From positions 379,501 through 443,500 of the forward strand of contig NW_026251406.1 in assembly GCF_025118155.1 (NCBI RefSeq): a DNA stretch of 64,000 nt. Reading direction: 5' to 3'. Below, in pieces: positions 23,391 through 38,596 of the stretch. Each line of letters opens with the position of its first letter. Within the stretch, counting starts at the first letter, position 1. Under the pieces are notes generated by a model. That model saw only the letters and a program-made list of their open reading frames with translations. It ran no database searches and was not told the origin of the DNA. This DNA is from Cokeromyces recurvatus. Taxonomy: Eukaryota; Mucoromycota; Mucoromycetes; Mucorales; Mucoraceae. The position numbers and the translations under genes were made by a program.

Positions 23391-26300
23391 CTATGATTTA
23401 ATACAGCTTCCAGGAATAGGAGCTTCTTTTTCAACTGGAGTAGCAGGAGGAGTAGAAGCTTCAATAACTGAAGGAGGAAGAGGAGCAGCAGCAGCAGCAG
23501 TGGCTGTTGTATTACGATTATGAGCCATATGAGCTTTTACTAAATGACCAGCAGCCAAAGCAGCACAGAGAGAAAGTTCACCAGCCATGACTGAAGCACA
23601 AATGACACGAGCAAGACGACGAGCATTAGCTCCAGGTTCAGTAGGATGAGGACCACGTATACCAATAAAATCTAACATTGCTTGTTGAGGAGGCAAAATA
23701 GTACCACCGCCAATCGTACCAACCTCAATAGAGGGCATCGTACATGAAATATGAAGATCTTTACCATCATTTACTGCCTTCATTAATGTAATACAATTCG
23801 AACTCTCAACGTTTTGAGCAGGATCTTGACCTGTTGCGATATAAATAGCAGTCAAAATATTTGCAGCATGTGCATTAAAACCACCAACAGAACCTGCCAT
23901 AGCAGAGCCAACTAAATTTTTAGAAATATTCAATTCAACAAGAGCATCTACTGTCGTCTTGAGGACTTTTTCAACAACAGGACCAGGAATAACAGCCTCA
24001 GATACAACAGATTTACCACGGCCTTCAATCCAATTAATAGCAGCAGGTTTCTTGTCAGTACAATAATTACCAGAGAGAGATACAATTTGCATATCAGGAT
24101 AATATTCAGCAATTTTACCAAGTGCCTTTTCACAACCTTTTGAAATCATGTTCATGCCCATAGCATCACCTGTGGTGGTAGAGAAACGAATATACATTAA
24201 ACGACCAGCAAGAGCAACCTTAAGTTTACGGACACGAGCAAAACGAGAAGTTGAATTAAAAGCTTCAGTCACAATGTCAAATCCTTCTTGTTCAATCCAA
24301 CGTTTACAATCAGCAGCAAGCGTAATATTTGGGAACTGAACACATGGTCCACGCGTCATACCATCCGCTGTAATAATCGTTGTTGCTCCACCTCCAGCAT
24401 TAATGGCCTTACAACCTCTAGCTGCAGATGCAACTAAGCAACCTTCTGTAGTTGCCATAGGAATATGAATATAATCACCATCAATACATAAAGGACCTAA
24501 ATACATGTAAGCAAATATATTTATATATGTATATACATGTTATATATTAGATATTTAATAATAGTAGAAGAAAAAAATTTTTTTTTTTTGTTTTCTCTCA
24601 TTATTTTTCTTTTTTTTTTTTTTACCTGCAACACCAACTGGAATAGGCATATAACCGATGACATTTTCACAACAAGCACCCATTACCTTATCATAATGAT
24701 AGTTTTTAAAAGGAAGTAAACTACCTTCAAGAGTCTTAGTAAGGGAATCACGAGAAATTAATGCTCTACGAATGTTGACAGCACGTTCAAAATCACCAAG
24801 GACTTTTTCAAGTGCATAAGGAGCCATTTTACCACTTTGAACAACCGAGATGATTTCTTCATCAGTCAAGACATCGGGTGTGCTCAACAAGCTAATGACC
24901 TCATCTAAAGGACGAATGATATCAGAGCGTGGATAAACATGTTGCTTCCTTGAATGCTTGGCATGTGCGACAGTGGATGGTTTGATTGATTGAGACCTTT
25001 CCTTCTTTTGTGGGACTTCAACTCGTTCAATTACCTTTTGAATAACTACTTTAGGCTGTTGTTTTGTGATATTAAAAAGATAAGTATTCAAGAAGAGGGA
25101 AATACAAAGAGCAACGACAAGGCATTTACAGATAACAGGATGTTGAATATAAACAGCGTAAATGTCAAAGATACTTTCAAAGGGTTTCATGATGGTATTA
25201 ATAGATGAAGGTATTACTGCATGGAATGATTGAGGGGGAAATATGCGTAAAACAGTATTTTTCTGTTTTTGTTGTTTTAGTACTTCAGTTAGAAGTGAAG
25301 ACAAAATAGGCTCGTTGATATCAACAACTGCTGTAGTTTCTGTAAAAGAAAATGATTGCTTTTGGAAAGAAGAGCTAATATTAAAAATATGCAATCCTAT
25401 AAATCCTATCATCTAAAATAAAATACGATTGATTGGGTGCTGAGTTAGAAAATAGTGTATCATAACAAAAAGAAAAAAAAAATTTTTTTTTTTTTTTTAT
25501 TCAATTACCATAGATAATTTTATCCAATAAAATACGTTTCTGTCTTTCTTCTCTTCCTCAAATAATAAGGTTTTAGAAGAATGCTTAAATTTAAACAGCT
25601 ACACAAAGAAGAAGAAGAAGAAGAAGAAGAAAAAAGTCAGTAATACAACATTATCAAGTATGATAGAGTCATAATAATCTTACTTCTAATTTTAAAGTCA
25701 ATATGGCAGTATACCAAGTAATAAGAAGGATAAAATCAAAGACAAGTAAAACGATACTTAGAATACAAAATTCTTGTAATCCAGATATACCTGATTTGGC
25801 ACCAGCACAAAGGATAATTATTTCGGTGAAACATTCCCAAGAAAGTACACCAATAACTGAGTTGTTAACTCGCAGTTGTAGTGGTAAATAATTATTATCA
25901 TCACTACTGCTGTTAGACAACATGGCTTTTGTATATTTGATATGTCTGTCAAATCCAATCGTGATCACTATAAATGGAATTGCTTCACTATAATAATTAT
26001 AAAGGAATGAGACAAAATCATTTATAAAGCGGTTAGAAAAAAAAATTTTTTTTTTACATTAACAAAGATATTGTAACTTCAATTTTAAATATTTGAATTG
26101 TCGTAAATACACCAAATATCAATGCAAAAATACCGTTCAAAATGATGGCAAAAGTCAATAAGAATTGTGATTCAATAACGATTTTCTTCATATTGTAAAA
26201 TAAAGAAATTAAAGTAATTATCATAAAGACATGACCAGTTAAAATAATACACGACTCAATTGTATTTAGAGTCTAATAAAAAAATGATATTAAATACATG

Positions 26301-27091
26301 TATGTATGTGTGTATGTATGTATATGTGTGTGTATGTATGTATGTATGTTTGTATGTATTCTTTCACTAAGGTAACATACCTGATAAGCGTTTTTATAAA
26401 TAAACTTTAAATAGTTACTACTACTGCATAATTGCGACTGTTTTCGCTCTTTAAAGAAATTATTTTCAGACTGAATAATGTCGTATTCCCAACGATTTAA
26501 TTGATTATTGCTGTAGGAATCATTTAATACATAAGATAATACGATTCCATTTGCATAATTATTATTCTTCATCAAGAAATAATGTTCATAATCTTGTTTC
26601 CTTTTGATGGTCCTTTTGATATCTTTGTCAGAGTATAATTTATGAATGTCATAGTCCCAATAAATTAATGGGCTCTTAATAAAGCAGCCCCCTTTTTCAT
26701 TATGAAAACAGAAATTTTTCAAAAAATCATTTTCAATGTGGCGTTGAAAGGCAAGTACAGAGGCTAAACTATCTCTTTTCATCATATTTTGTTGACTACG
26801 TAAGATGAATTGTTTAATGATAATAATAGGGTTATCTTCTATCATGTCTTCTTGAATCTCTTGTCTACCATAGACATCATTTACATATACATGAATTGGA
26901 TTGTGCTCTGGTATTGAGTTTATGTCCTTGCTAGTCATAGAAAAATTGATAGTTTGAAGAAGATACATATAAGAGAATAGACATAGCAATAAGACAATCG
27001 CCATTGTTTCAAAAGGCTTATTTATTGAAAGCTTGATTAAGTGTTTCAATCTTTGGAGTACTATGTTATTTATCTTGCTTTGATTTCCCAT
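23391..27091 (-). CDS. 3-hydroxy-3-methylglutaryl-CoA reductase (HMG-CoA reductase)
   Basis: ER membrane enzyme making mevalonate, the committed step to sterols and other isoprenoids. Six exons: 26381-27091, 26058-26272, 25684-25987, 25509-25598, 24626-25412 and 23391-24496, giving 1070 aa. The N-terminus has one TM near residue 30 and a lumenal loop, then a sterol-sensing-like block ([26 protein letters not shown] and further TMs). After a linker comes the catalytic domain: [19 protein letters not shown], the catalytic Glu of [46 protein letters not shown] (catalytic Lys), [18 protein letters not shown] (catalytic Asp), [14 protein letters not shown], and the catalytic His in [12 protein letters not shown]. 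The C-terminal tail is Ala/Pro-rich. The phospholipase D stop lies only 187 bp upstream of the ATG, so the promoter is short. Confidence 0.96.
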
Positions 27092-27277
27092 TATGGATGT
27101 ACAAAATAAGATAGAAAAAAAAAAGAATAAGGAAATTATACATTTGCAATATCACTTTTTATATACCATAGATAATAATAATAATAATACAGCGGGGTAA
27201 TAACTTTAAAACGAATAGCAACAGGATCAATATGTAATGAAATGAAAAAAAAATTAGGAGGAAAAGGAATAAAGAAT

Positions 27278-30074
27278 TCAAGTAAAAACAATAGGAGGAA
27301 CAGCCTCTTGCATGACAGAAGCTGTCATGTTAACATTCTTCATATATTCGGTTGGAAATTCTACTAAATGGCCTTGTATTTTTTCTAATTTGGATTGTAT
27401 TTGTTCATTCGTATTATTCCATGGTTCTGCTATATGACCAGGTAATGTATTCATTGGATCAGGAACAAAATGACGATGCTGTTCAAATGTATGTACTATA
27501 TCAAAGGTTTAAGAAGAATAATAATATGAATAAAAAAAAAATTCCCCCCTTTTTCGGCATATTTACCTGTATCATCCGGAACACATCGAAAGACATCCCG
27601 ATAGATAAGCGTATTCTTTTCTGCGGTTTTGTTCCAAATATCATAATAGAATTCATCATGTAAAGGATCCATGACAATAATATCTTCGCGTTTCATATTA
27701 CGATAACCAAAATATTCATAATTATCTTGTTGGGTACAGTTAAGTAAACCAAGATGTTCTTTAAATAGTTGCATACGTAAAGATAATGCATATCTTGAGG
27801 CTTTATACTTATTTAAAAAAAATAAATGTTAGTTCAACTATCAAATAGCATAAATATACGTATTTTACAGGTTTCCCATTCATCTGTGAATCAACTAAGT
27901 CTGTATCTTCTATCAACACGGCTATTTCCGAATCTCGATTACCCAACTGAGACCTAAGTATACATTTATTTATTTTTTTATTTTATTTTTTTTTTAGATA
28001 ATAAATATGTTATTTCTTTTGCAAAGTAATGCTTACCTGTCATTTAAATTTGCTACAATTTTAAGAAATAAAAAATTAGTAATAAAAAAAAAAAAGGATT
28101 GTAATAGCTTTCTAACATATAAGATAATAAAACCTGAACCACAAATAACAATTTTGTCATCCACAATCATTAACTTTGAATGAATATAAATTTGCTCCGT
28201 TATAAAATCCATCCGACCATCATCGTATCCTTGTTGCATTAATAAGGCAGCCTTTTGTCTTTGTTGAGAAGGTATCAAGTCCTCGTTTGAGTTACTTTGA
28301 CCTGACCTTGATTTCATAAGTTTTTTGTTTAATAGATTGCGTTTATTAGTAATGCTTGCTGGTAAAGGAGGCAAAGGTGGAGGAACTGGAATGATATGAT
28401 TGAATTCATCCCTTCTTACAACCGAAGCAGGTCTTTTAATTTTACTCCAATTTCTTAAACTATAAAAGCCAATATAGTCTTTAATCGGTATATTTGCTTT
28501 TCTTAATTGCTCGAAGACGGAATATTTGCCACGTGAAATTGAACGATATTGATATTGAGCTACTGATCTATTGTATATAAATAAATATATCATGACTATA
28601 TATATTTTTGCTTAATAATTTCATTTAATACCTAAGTGGCATTGATTTCCTATCAACTTGAGTAAAATCTCCTTCAAATCCAGGCGCAACAGGGATAACT
28701 ACAATAACTCTAAACTTTTCTTTTTCTTGATGAGCACGTTTAATTCTTTCAACAATAGCTTGACCAATTTTATTTTTTATTAGTTTGTCATGAGGACTAG
28801 TAGTGGTTACTATAAAAATGTTTTAAAAAAAATTTCTGTTGTATGTATTTTAAGAAAACAAAACATACTAAAGAACTGATTTTCAATGTAAATAAAATGC
28901 TTTGCCTTAAAGATACATTCCATATATGCACTATAAATAGAATACTACATTGTACTATTAATTAATGCAACTCCATCACCTTCTCCTTTTAAACTTTACT
29001 TCTCTTATAATTCCTTGACTCCATTCAGCACTACTTCTTAAAACTTGTATACGGCAAGTACCTTTAAATTTTAATTCATCTCGAACGGAAACATATTCTC
29101 CTTTAGGTAATAAGAATGGGACTTCATTTCTTTCTTTGGATCGATTTGATTTAATAAAATTCCATCTTTGAATGAAATGACGCGCTACATCTCTTGCAGG
29201 TTGTCCTATCTATTAGAAAAGAATAGAAAAAAAAACATAGAGTAGGGAGGAGGGGGAGGGAGAAAGTCAATAAGCATGATTACCCAATAATTATTATATA
29301 AATGTTACCATAGCCGTATGTATATCATGCCACGGCATTCGAGGTGTACATCTTTTATCAATTAATTCCATATCATATTGACTTACTAATTGGTGAACAA
29401 ATAAAGAAATAGAATTAAGGGGTAATTTTTTTATATTTATTTATTTTTTTATTTTTTTTTTTTTTTTTTTTACCTTTAATAAAGTCTTTTATTCTCGGAT
29501 TAGAATAATCTTGTCCAGGAAAGATTTCATTTTCAATATTGTTAGGATAATAATCAGTTAATTTATGATCTTGTGTATCATAACGACTATATAAAATCGA
29601 TTTATATTAAACAATTTCCCTTTTTTTTTTTTACCCAAAGCATAAATCGAGTCCTCCAACAAATGCCAGTTTATTATCAATAACTAAAATTTTCTACAGA
29701 GAATCATGTTATCTTTTAATATATTTCTATTTTTTTTTCTTCTTTCCTTCTTCTCTCATGCCCCTTCCCTTTATATGTATTTGTATATATGTATAAACCT
29801 CATGATGTGCCCAAAAAGGTGATGAAGTCAAATTTGCATGTCTTTGTACAATAATATTGGGATGTACACTTTGCATCCAATCGCGAGTGTGTTGAGAATC
29901 GAGTGGTAATGCAACAGAGACATTTTTATAAATAACGATATAGATCATGACTCCTTCATATGCCTTTCGTTTCAATAAACGATCCAATCTATATTCTTCA
30001 TTGCCTTTTGGAGGTCTACGTAAATACTTTTTTTTTTTTTTTTTTTTTTTAGGATAGCCTTAAGATGTCATGTT

Positions 30075-30110
<36 letters not shown>

Positions 30111-31714
30111 AAAAATACTTGGAGAGTATTATAAACTACATACCAATTGTGGGCTCTATTTATGAAAAAAAAAAAAGTGGTGGGAAAGAGAAATGAATAA
30201 TCTACTTGTTTTGTGTAAAACATATACATGTCTATATATATGTATATTATATACCAGCCACCAATCTTCTATATAAATTTCGGATTTTGCAGATAAAATA
30301 GCTTCAATGACAGCCTCATAATAACCTATATATATCTGTTATTGATAGAGCGCAATATAATAATAAAAAGAGAGCTAGAGGAAGATATATATATATATAT
30401 AGTTAACTTACTATTTCCATCAATAAACCATTTGGCCTTTGCATTTTCTCTGATAGGAGCATAGGATCCAAAACGATGGTTCATAAGCCATGGTGACTCC
30501 TTTTGAATCTTTTCTAAATTCTCAATCCATTCCTCTATATGCCTTGAAGTAGGTGCCTTAATTTCGATCATTCTCGTTGTATTGGACAAGACAAAATGAG
30601 TTTGATGAATAGAGCCCACAAAGGAGCTATGAGATTTCACGACCTTCAAGTACTTATCAAACAAGATGACATCATAAGGAGTCGTAGATCCGATATCTTT
30701 ACAAATGGCAAGAAAGGAATCACGCAAGATGAACCAAGCCTTATGCCATCGATGCCATTTTAAAACAGAACTCATCAAGTTTGGATTCATGTTATATTCA
30801 AGATACCCTTCTTTACCTTTCCAACCCATATCTCTAACGATAGAGATGGCACTTAGTTCTAAGAACTCGCATAGTTCATAATTGACAAGGAGAGTAGCGC
30901 CCTGAATAAGGGACCTCAAATAGATCTCTAAGGCATCCCGTCGTTTCAGTGCCACCTCTCGCCATACACCATCCTCTTGCTCGCGTGTGATACGCATAGA
31001 GGTTAAGGCAGCATTGGTAAGATGAGCTAGTTGACTTGGAAAGGAAGGGGGTGGATCAGAAATAAACCCAGACATATATTTAAATTTAAGTGTCAAGTGA
31101 AGGTTGTAAAATTCAATAATCGTTCGATGAATGATCCATTTAATTTCCCCGTATTGTAATTCTATACGAAATGTCCAAAGTCGATGACTAGCGTTTTGGT
31201 CGATCACTGAGTCTGTTATAGATGCCTATAGTACGAAAAAAAAAAAAAAAAAAAAAAGAGGGGAGGAGGGAAGAGAATATGAAACACATCGATCAATGAT
31301 AGACTCACATTTATGATTAGCTTACATTGAGTACATCAAACAATATAGGAGGCTATATATGTATTTGTATATAATATAGGAGATAAAATAGTTTAAAATA
31401 CATATTCACGTATTCTATTTTATTTTATTTTACTTACAGCTTTTCTACCATACTCATCCCGACACATAAGTGATAAATATCCTGGCATAAAGAGAGAAGG
31501 ATAGTAGGGTGCTAATGGATATTTTGTTGTCATGAGATGTTGTGCTGAGGTGCTTGTTCTTCTAGAATGTGAAGCAATAGCATTCACTACTTTTATTTTC
31601 TCAAAGCCTTTTGCCCAATGCACTTTTGCTCTATTATTCAAGTCTTTCAAACATGATTTTTTATAAATATCAAATAGTATCTATTTCATTAAAGAGAAGA
31701 AAAACAAAGCAAAA

Positions 31715-31752
<38 letters not shown>

Positions 31753-32350
31753 ATAGATAGATAGAGAAAGAGAGGAATAGTGTCATATTATTACCATGTG
31801 TATCAGTTTGTATCCAATTTTCAGGGCTTTCATATAATATCCCATGATGATGATTCTTCTTCTTTTCTTTAGGGTGATGGTCCTCTATGCTAGTATTGTG
31901 ATGGCTACTACTAGGAGTCAATAAGGGACGATGGGTGGTATCATCATAACTTGCTGTGGTAGAAGTCGAATCGAAATGAAAGGGCTTTTCAAAATAACTT
32001 GTATTTGTTTGTTCCTTTACACGATCTGTCCTTACAACTTCTTCAACCGTAGGTAAAGTATCATCTTCAAATGAGAAGGCTGCTGTATCCATTGGACTCC
32101 CGTTGCTATGAGGAATATTAAGCATTAAAGCACGTTCATGCTCTGATGGATCGAGTGGAGTACCATGAACGATCTCTTTATCAGGAGTGCCTTCGTCTCG
32201 TTGAATATTCATTGACATTCTACGGAATATCGAATGCCATCGATTTGTATCTGCTGGTTGTTCATTTTCTTCACATTCTTCTATATTATTATGTGATGTA
32301 TCTATTACTTTTTTTATATATTCCATATTATTTAATATAGAATGTGCCAT
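27278..32350 (-). CDS. Phospholipase D with PX and PH domains (PLD1/Spo14 type)
   Basis: Hydrolyses phosphatidylcholine to phosphatidic acid. Seventeen exons: 31795-32350, 31438-31643, 30412-31225, 30255-30325, 30144-30155, 29799-30026, 29635-29693, 29474-29586, 29309-29385, 28980-29209, 28869-28930, 28632-28809, 28134-28567, 28037-28052, 27869-27953, 27567-27807 and 27278-27495, giving 1199 aa with every junction in phase. Ser/Thr-rich leader, PX domain ([20 protein letters not shown]), PH domain ([18 protein letters not shown]), then [22 protein letters not shown]1 is [18 protein letters not shown] and HKD2 is [26 protein letters not shown] precedes HKD2. Two exons are only 12 and 16 nt. 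The exon-2 acceptor (31643) was chosen to keep frame and has a poor pyrimidine tract; the exon-10 donor is also uncertain. Confidence 0.93.
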
Positions 32351-32369
32351 TTTTTTTTTGTTTGTTTTG

Positions 32370-32411
<42 letters not shown>

Positions 32412-33138
32412 AAAACAATAACAACAGAGAGAGAAAGAAAGAAAAAAGGTCATTTTAAGGTACACAAAGATGATTTATCTGAAAATTTATTTGCTATGAC
32501 TTTAGCCTTATAATGGACACGTTACACGTAAAAATTGAGCAACTTTGCGTTACTTTTTTTTTTTTCAAAGTATATAAATAGTATGATTCTGAAACCCCCT
32601 TTTTCTTTTCATCTCTTTCTTTGGTTTTACACATGAGGAATATGTAACTAGTTCTCAAGGAAGAAGAAGAAGAAAAAAAAAGGGTAGTCTTGATTTTTGA
32701 TTCTTTATTATACGCTAAACACCATAAATACTACATGAGTTTGAAAATAAGCCCTTATTTGTTAATGGGAGAATACAATATGAAACATAAATACGCTTTT
32801 TATACAAAAGCCGTACTAAATCCTATCTATCTGACAATAAGGAAAGTTTTTTTTAAAAAAAAAAAAAAAAAAAAGAAAAGGGAGCATTTATACAGTGCGC
32901 ATGTAGATAATTCTTTTTTTTTTTTTTTTTTTTTTGACAAAAAGACATAAAGAGGCATTTATTCTTTAAAATAAAATAAAAATAAAAAAAAAAAAAAGAG
33001 AAACCTGCCATAAAAAAAAATGAGGTTTCATTTCTCGGCATTGATAATTATTAAATAATCATTAGAATGAAACTATCTTGTTGTATTGTTTTTGCCCTTT
33101 TTTTTTTCAGGTATTTTATTTATTAAAAATTAAAAAAA
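32351..33138. promoter_or_regulatory. Divergent promoter region (phospholipase D / CaMK-type kinase)
   Basis: 788 bp between two divergent starts. A 40-nt A-run (32370-32409) lies 20 bp upstream of the phospholipase D ATG, so on the sense strand it is poly-T in the leader. Further A- and T-runs occur at about 32855-32875, 32913-32935 and 33100-33108. No gene is seen. Confidence 0.5.
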
Positions 33139-34845
<1,707 letters not shown>

Positions 34846-34862
34846 AAAAAGAAAATTGAAGA

Positions 34863-34893
<31 letters not shown>

Positions 34894-35190
34894 GTTTATA
34901 AAACATACCATGTTATAAGATTGAAACACGTATTAGAAAACAGCATCATGATATTTAAAGAGTTTCATGCGTGACACTTATTTTATTTGACTCTTTAGCT
35001 TTCAGGGGAAGGGGGGGAATAAAAACTTTGCGATTCCGAATCACAGGAGAAGAAAATCATAACAAAATTATTCAATGTTATGGCCCTCCTTATATTGTTC
35101 TATTAAGAATGATTGTTTTTTTTCTTTTCTTTTTTCTTCTTCTTCTTCTTATCCTTATTTCCTTTTCCCTTCTTTCACTTAGTTTTCATT
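34846..35190. other. Intergenic region between CaMK-type kinase and amino-acid permease
   Basis: 345 bp with a 29-nt T-run at 34865-34893 right after the kinase stop and a pyrimidine-rich leader (35117-35180) before the permease ATG. No gene was seen. Confidence 0.55.
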
Positions 35191-37454
35191 ATGACTTGGG
35201 GACCTATTAAATTACCTGACCGAGCATTTATTTATAGAAAAGCAACTAAAATACACGAAGAAAGAAAGAAAGGAAGAGAAGAAATAATGATGAATGATGA
35301 ATTATTACTTGCAAAACTTGGATATAAACAAAGTTTAAATCGACAATTATCAACATTTTCAAATTTTGCTATTTCATTCGGATGCTGTTCTGTCTTGAGT
35401 GGATTATTGCCTGTAACATTAAATATAAGATAAAATAAAATGAATAATAATAAAGTGTACCAACATGCTAATCATCATTTTATTCTTTTTGTTAACAGTT
35501 ATGGGGTACAACTATATTAACAGGTGGAACATCTGCATCTATTTGGGGCTATCTCATTGTTGCCTTATTAACTTTGACAATTGGTTCTAGCTTAGCAGAA
35601 AGTACATACAATACATACATACATGCATATATATATATATATATATTCTATAATCTATATGTACACTAACAAATGGTATCATTCTCTATAGTCTGTAGTG
35701 CATTTCCTACTACAGGTGGTTTATATTTTTGGACAGCTCAATTATCAAATTCTGACTGGGTCCCTTTTATGTGTTGGATTGTTGGTAAATTAGATATAAA
35801 TGTATACAGTAAGTTGAATACTCATTTTACTTGACATTAGGATATTTCAATTGGTAAACAAATATAGAAAAGTATTAGTATTCTTTTAATAATTTTATTA
35901 AATGTATTTAGGCTTAGTTTATCAGGTAAAAGATTATTTCAAGCCATATATACATACATACATACATATATAGATATACGTATATGGATATAAAGAACAC
36001 TTTTATATATTACTCTTTATGTTTTTATAGTTGCTATATGTGCTGGGGATTTAGGAATGGCAGGTTTTTTGGCATCTGCTATATCCGTCATGCATCCTAA
36101 TTTTGTAACAACACCTGCTATAGATTATGGTATCTTCATTGCTATCTTAGTTATTCATGGTTGGATGAATACATGGCCAGTCAAATATACTGGAATAATC
36201 AATAATATCTCTGTTTGGTGGCATATAATGGGTATTTCATTTATTGTTATTGTTGGATTAGTTTTGACACCTAATAAACCATCTGTCGCATTTGCTCTTG
36301 GACAATCCTATAATGGATCTGGATTTAGTAGTAATGGCTATGCATGGTTAATTGGATTGTTGCAGGCTCAGTTTACTTTGAATGGATATGATACAGCAGC
36401 TCATGTAAGTGAAGAGACTCGATCTGCTCAACGTAGTTCACCCATAGGAATCGTAATGGCTATTGGTATCTCTGCTATTGCAGGTACTATACTCATGATT
36501 GCGTGTGCCTTTATGATACAAGATTTTGACACTCAAATTGTAAACTCTCATTTCTCAATGGCTATTACTCAAGTCTTTATAGATGGATTAGGTGTTGCAT
36601 GGACCATGTGGTTTCTTGTTATTATTTTAGTTGCCATGTATTTTGCGTAAATATATATATAAATATGTACATATATATAAAGGTAATACGCACACTAAAC
36701 CATTCTTTTTTTTTTTAAAAAAAAAAAAAAAGTGGAGCTGCAGTCATTGTTGGATCATCTCGTCAAACATATGCATTTGCACGAGATGGAGCTATGCCAT
36801 TTTCTAAATGGTTAAGCAAATTAACGACAACCAAAGTCCCAGCAAATGCAGTTTGGTTTAATATCATTTTTGCAGCTATTTTAGGTATCCCTTATCTTTT
36901 CAGCGAAGTAGCATTTGAAACGATCGTTTCTATCAATACTATCTCTGCTAATCTTTCTTATTTTGTACCTATTTGGTTACGAATCACGATGGCTAGAAAT
37001 AGATTTCAAAAAGGGCCCTTCCATTTAGGTAAATGGTCTATTCCTTGTGGTGTCATTGCCAGTGCTTGGATTTTATTTACCTCTGTATTGTTTATGTTAC
37101 CTACTGTAAGCCATTCCTTTTTTTTTCTTTTTTTCTTTTTGTTCATCTCACATCTATCTATCTATCTATCTATCTATATAGCAATGGCCAGTGACAGTAA
37201 GCAATATGAACTTTGCAATTATACCATTTGTAGTTGTAATTGGATTAGCTTCTTTTGTATATTTAATTTCAGGTAGAAAGTGGTTTACAGGCCCTGTACG
37301 TGATATTGATACAATTACTATTCGAAAAGAAGATGGACAAATAATACATGAAACGCGTCGTGTCATTTTACTTTCTGAAGACGATGACAGCAGTCAACAT
37401 GATGTGACTTTAAATAAAACAAAAAAAGGAAATGAGCAAATAATACAAGAATAA
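35191..37454 (+). CDS. Amino-acid/choline-type permease (APC superfamily)
   Basis: Membrane transporter of the ACT branch (relatives carry amino acids, GABA or choline); the substrate is not deducible. Eight exons: 35191-35412, 35499-35601, 35692-35784, 35841-35853 (13 nt), 35912-35925 (14 nt), 36031-36646, 36733-37105 and 37182-37454, giving 568 aa in continuous frame. About twelve hydrophobic segments. Landmarks: FSNFAISFGCCSVLSG, WGTTILTGGTSASIWGY, SSLAEICSAFPTTGGLYFWTAQLS, LQAQFTLNGYDTAAHVSEETRSAQRSSP, and GSSRQTYAFARDGAMPFSKWLSKL. The cytosolic N-terminus is basic; the C-terminal tail is charged and hydrophilic. Two consecutive microexons encode the segment GYFNWLSLS between TM3 and TM4. 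The exon starting at 36733 has an A-run acceptor. Confidence 0.92.
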
Positions 37455-38596
37455 CTTGATATTATGAATATATATTATTATTGTTACTATTATTATATAA
37501 ATACAATGTAAGATTACGCGTGTTAAATAAAAATAAAAAGGAAAGAAATTTTATTTATAGTTACATTTAATATGTACGCAACCTAGTATTATTCATCTTT
37601 TAAATAAGGAATTTGTATGTTCTACAAGAAGCATAATGATGAAAGAATATATTCATATTGTATGTATATATTTATGTATATATATGTGTGTAAGTGTATG
37701 TGTGCGTGTGCGTGTGTGCTGCAAATATTCAACTACTATTACACCAGCAAGTAGTTGTCTATTATTATAAATAAATAAATATACGTTTTATTTCATAATA
37801 AAAACAATTACTATTTATTAAATGGTATATTCATTTCTTCCCCACATTTTATTTTACATTTTAGTAGATCCATGTTACACTTACCGGCTTTACCTTTTGG
37901 CAAGGTTTATTCAACATAAATGTCATTTTTTTTTTAATTCCTTATTGTTTATCCGTTATTTTCTCTTCTTATTATTAGTATTACTTGATGATGTTCCTTA
38001 TTATAATAATATAGGTTTCACTATAACAGATATTTTTATAATAGACTTTAATAACCAATCAACTCCATCAAATACGACAACTTGATCATTGGAAAGTGTA
38101 GACTTCTATCTTTACCCCACGTTTACCTGACTTTGAAATAATGAAAGTAAGTAAGTAATGATGAATGGATAGCAGTAGCAACTAATAAAATGAATATTTT
38201 TACATATATGTAAGGGAAATAAAAAATGTATTTATATCATATTAACACTTTATAAAAACCAGAATATGAACTATTCTTCGCTACTATTCACTGCTGATAA
38301 ATAAAGAACCTTAAATCGCCCCCATGTTTATTATTACATAATTTTCCTTCTTTTTTTTTTTAATAGTAAATTGACCCCACCTTGTCTTTTTTTTGGGTTT
38401 AATATAAAACCCGCTATTTGTATTTCCGACTGTTATTTATTATTATTATTATTTTTGACACATAGATATTTATATATAAAGAATTACATCAATTCTATTT
38501 CGTTTTTGTTTTTTTTTTCTTTTTTTTTTCTTTTTTTTTTTTTTAAGCAAGAAAAAAAACCCCCCCTCCCTCAAGGTCTATTTTATTTTATACAGA
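37455..38596. other. Intergenic region between permease and acetyl-CoA hydrolase
   Basis: 1.1 kb AT-rich sequence with GT/TA microsatellite patches near 37665-37715. The last 100 bp before 38597 are a pyrimidine-rich leader with T-runs and a short C-run. A reading frame at 37822-38085 has no family features and is considered chance. Confidence 0.55.

Noticed and set aside
31670..31740. Poly-Phe extension of the phospholipase D first exon
   Set aside because: It is intronic poly-T read through; the donor at 31793-31794 fits, and the stretch has no family counterpart.
37822..38085. 87-aa plus-strand ORF
   Set aside because: Hydrophobic low-complexity frame in AT-rich intergenic DNA, with no splice context or family features.
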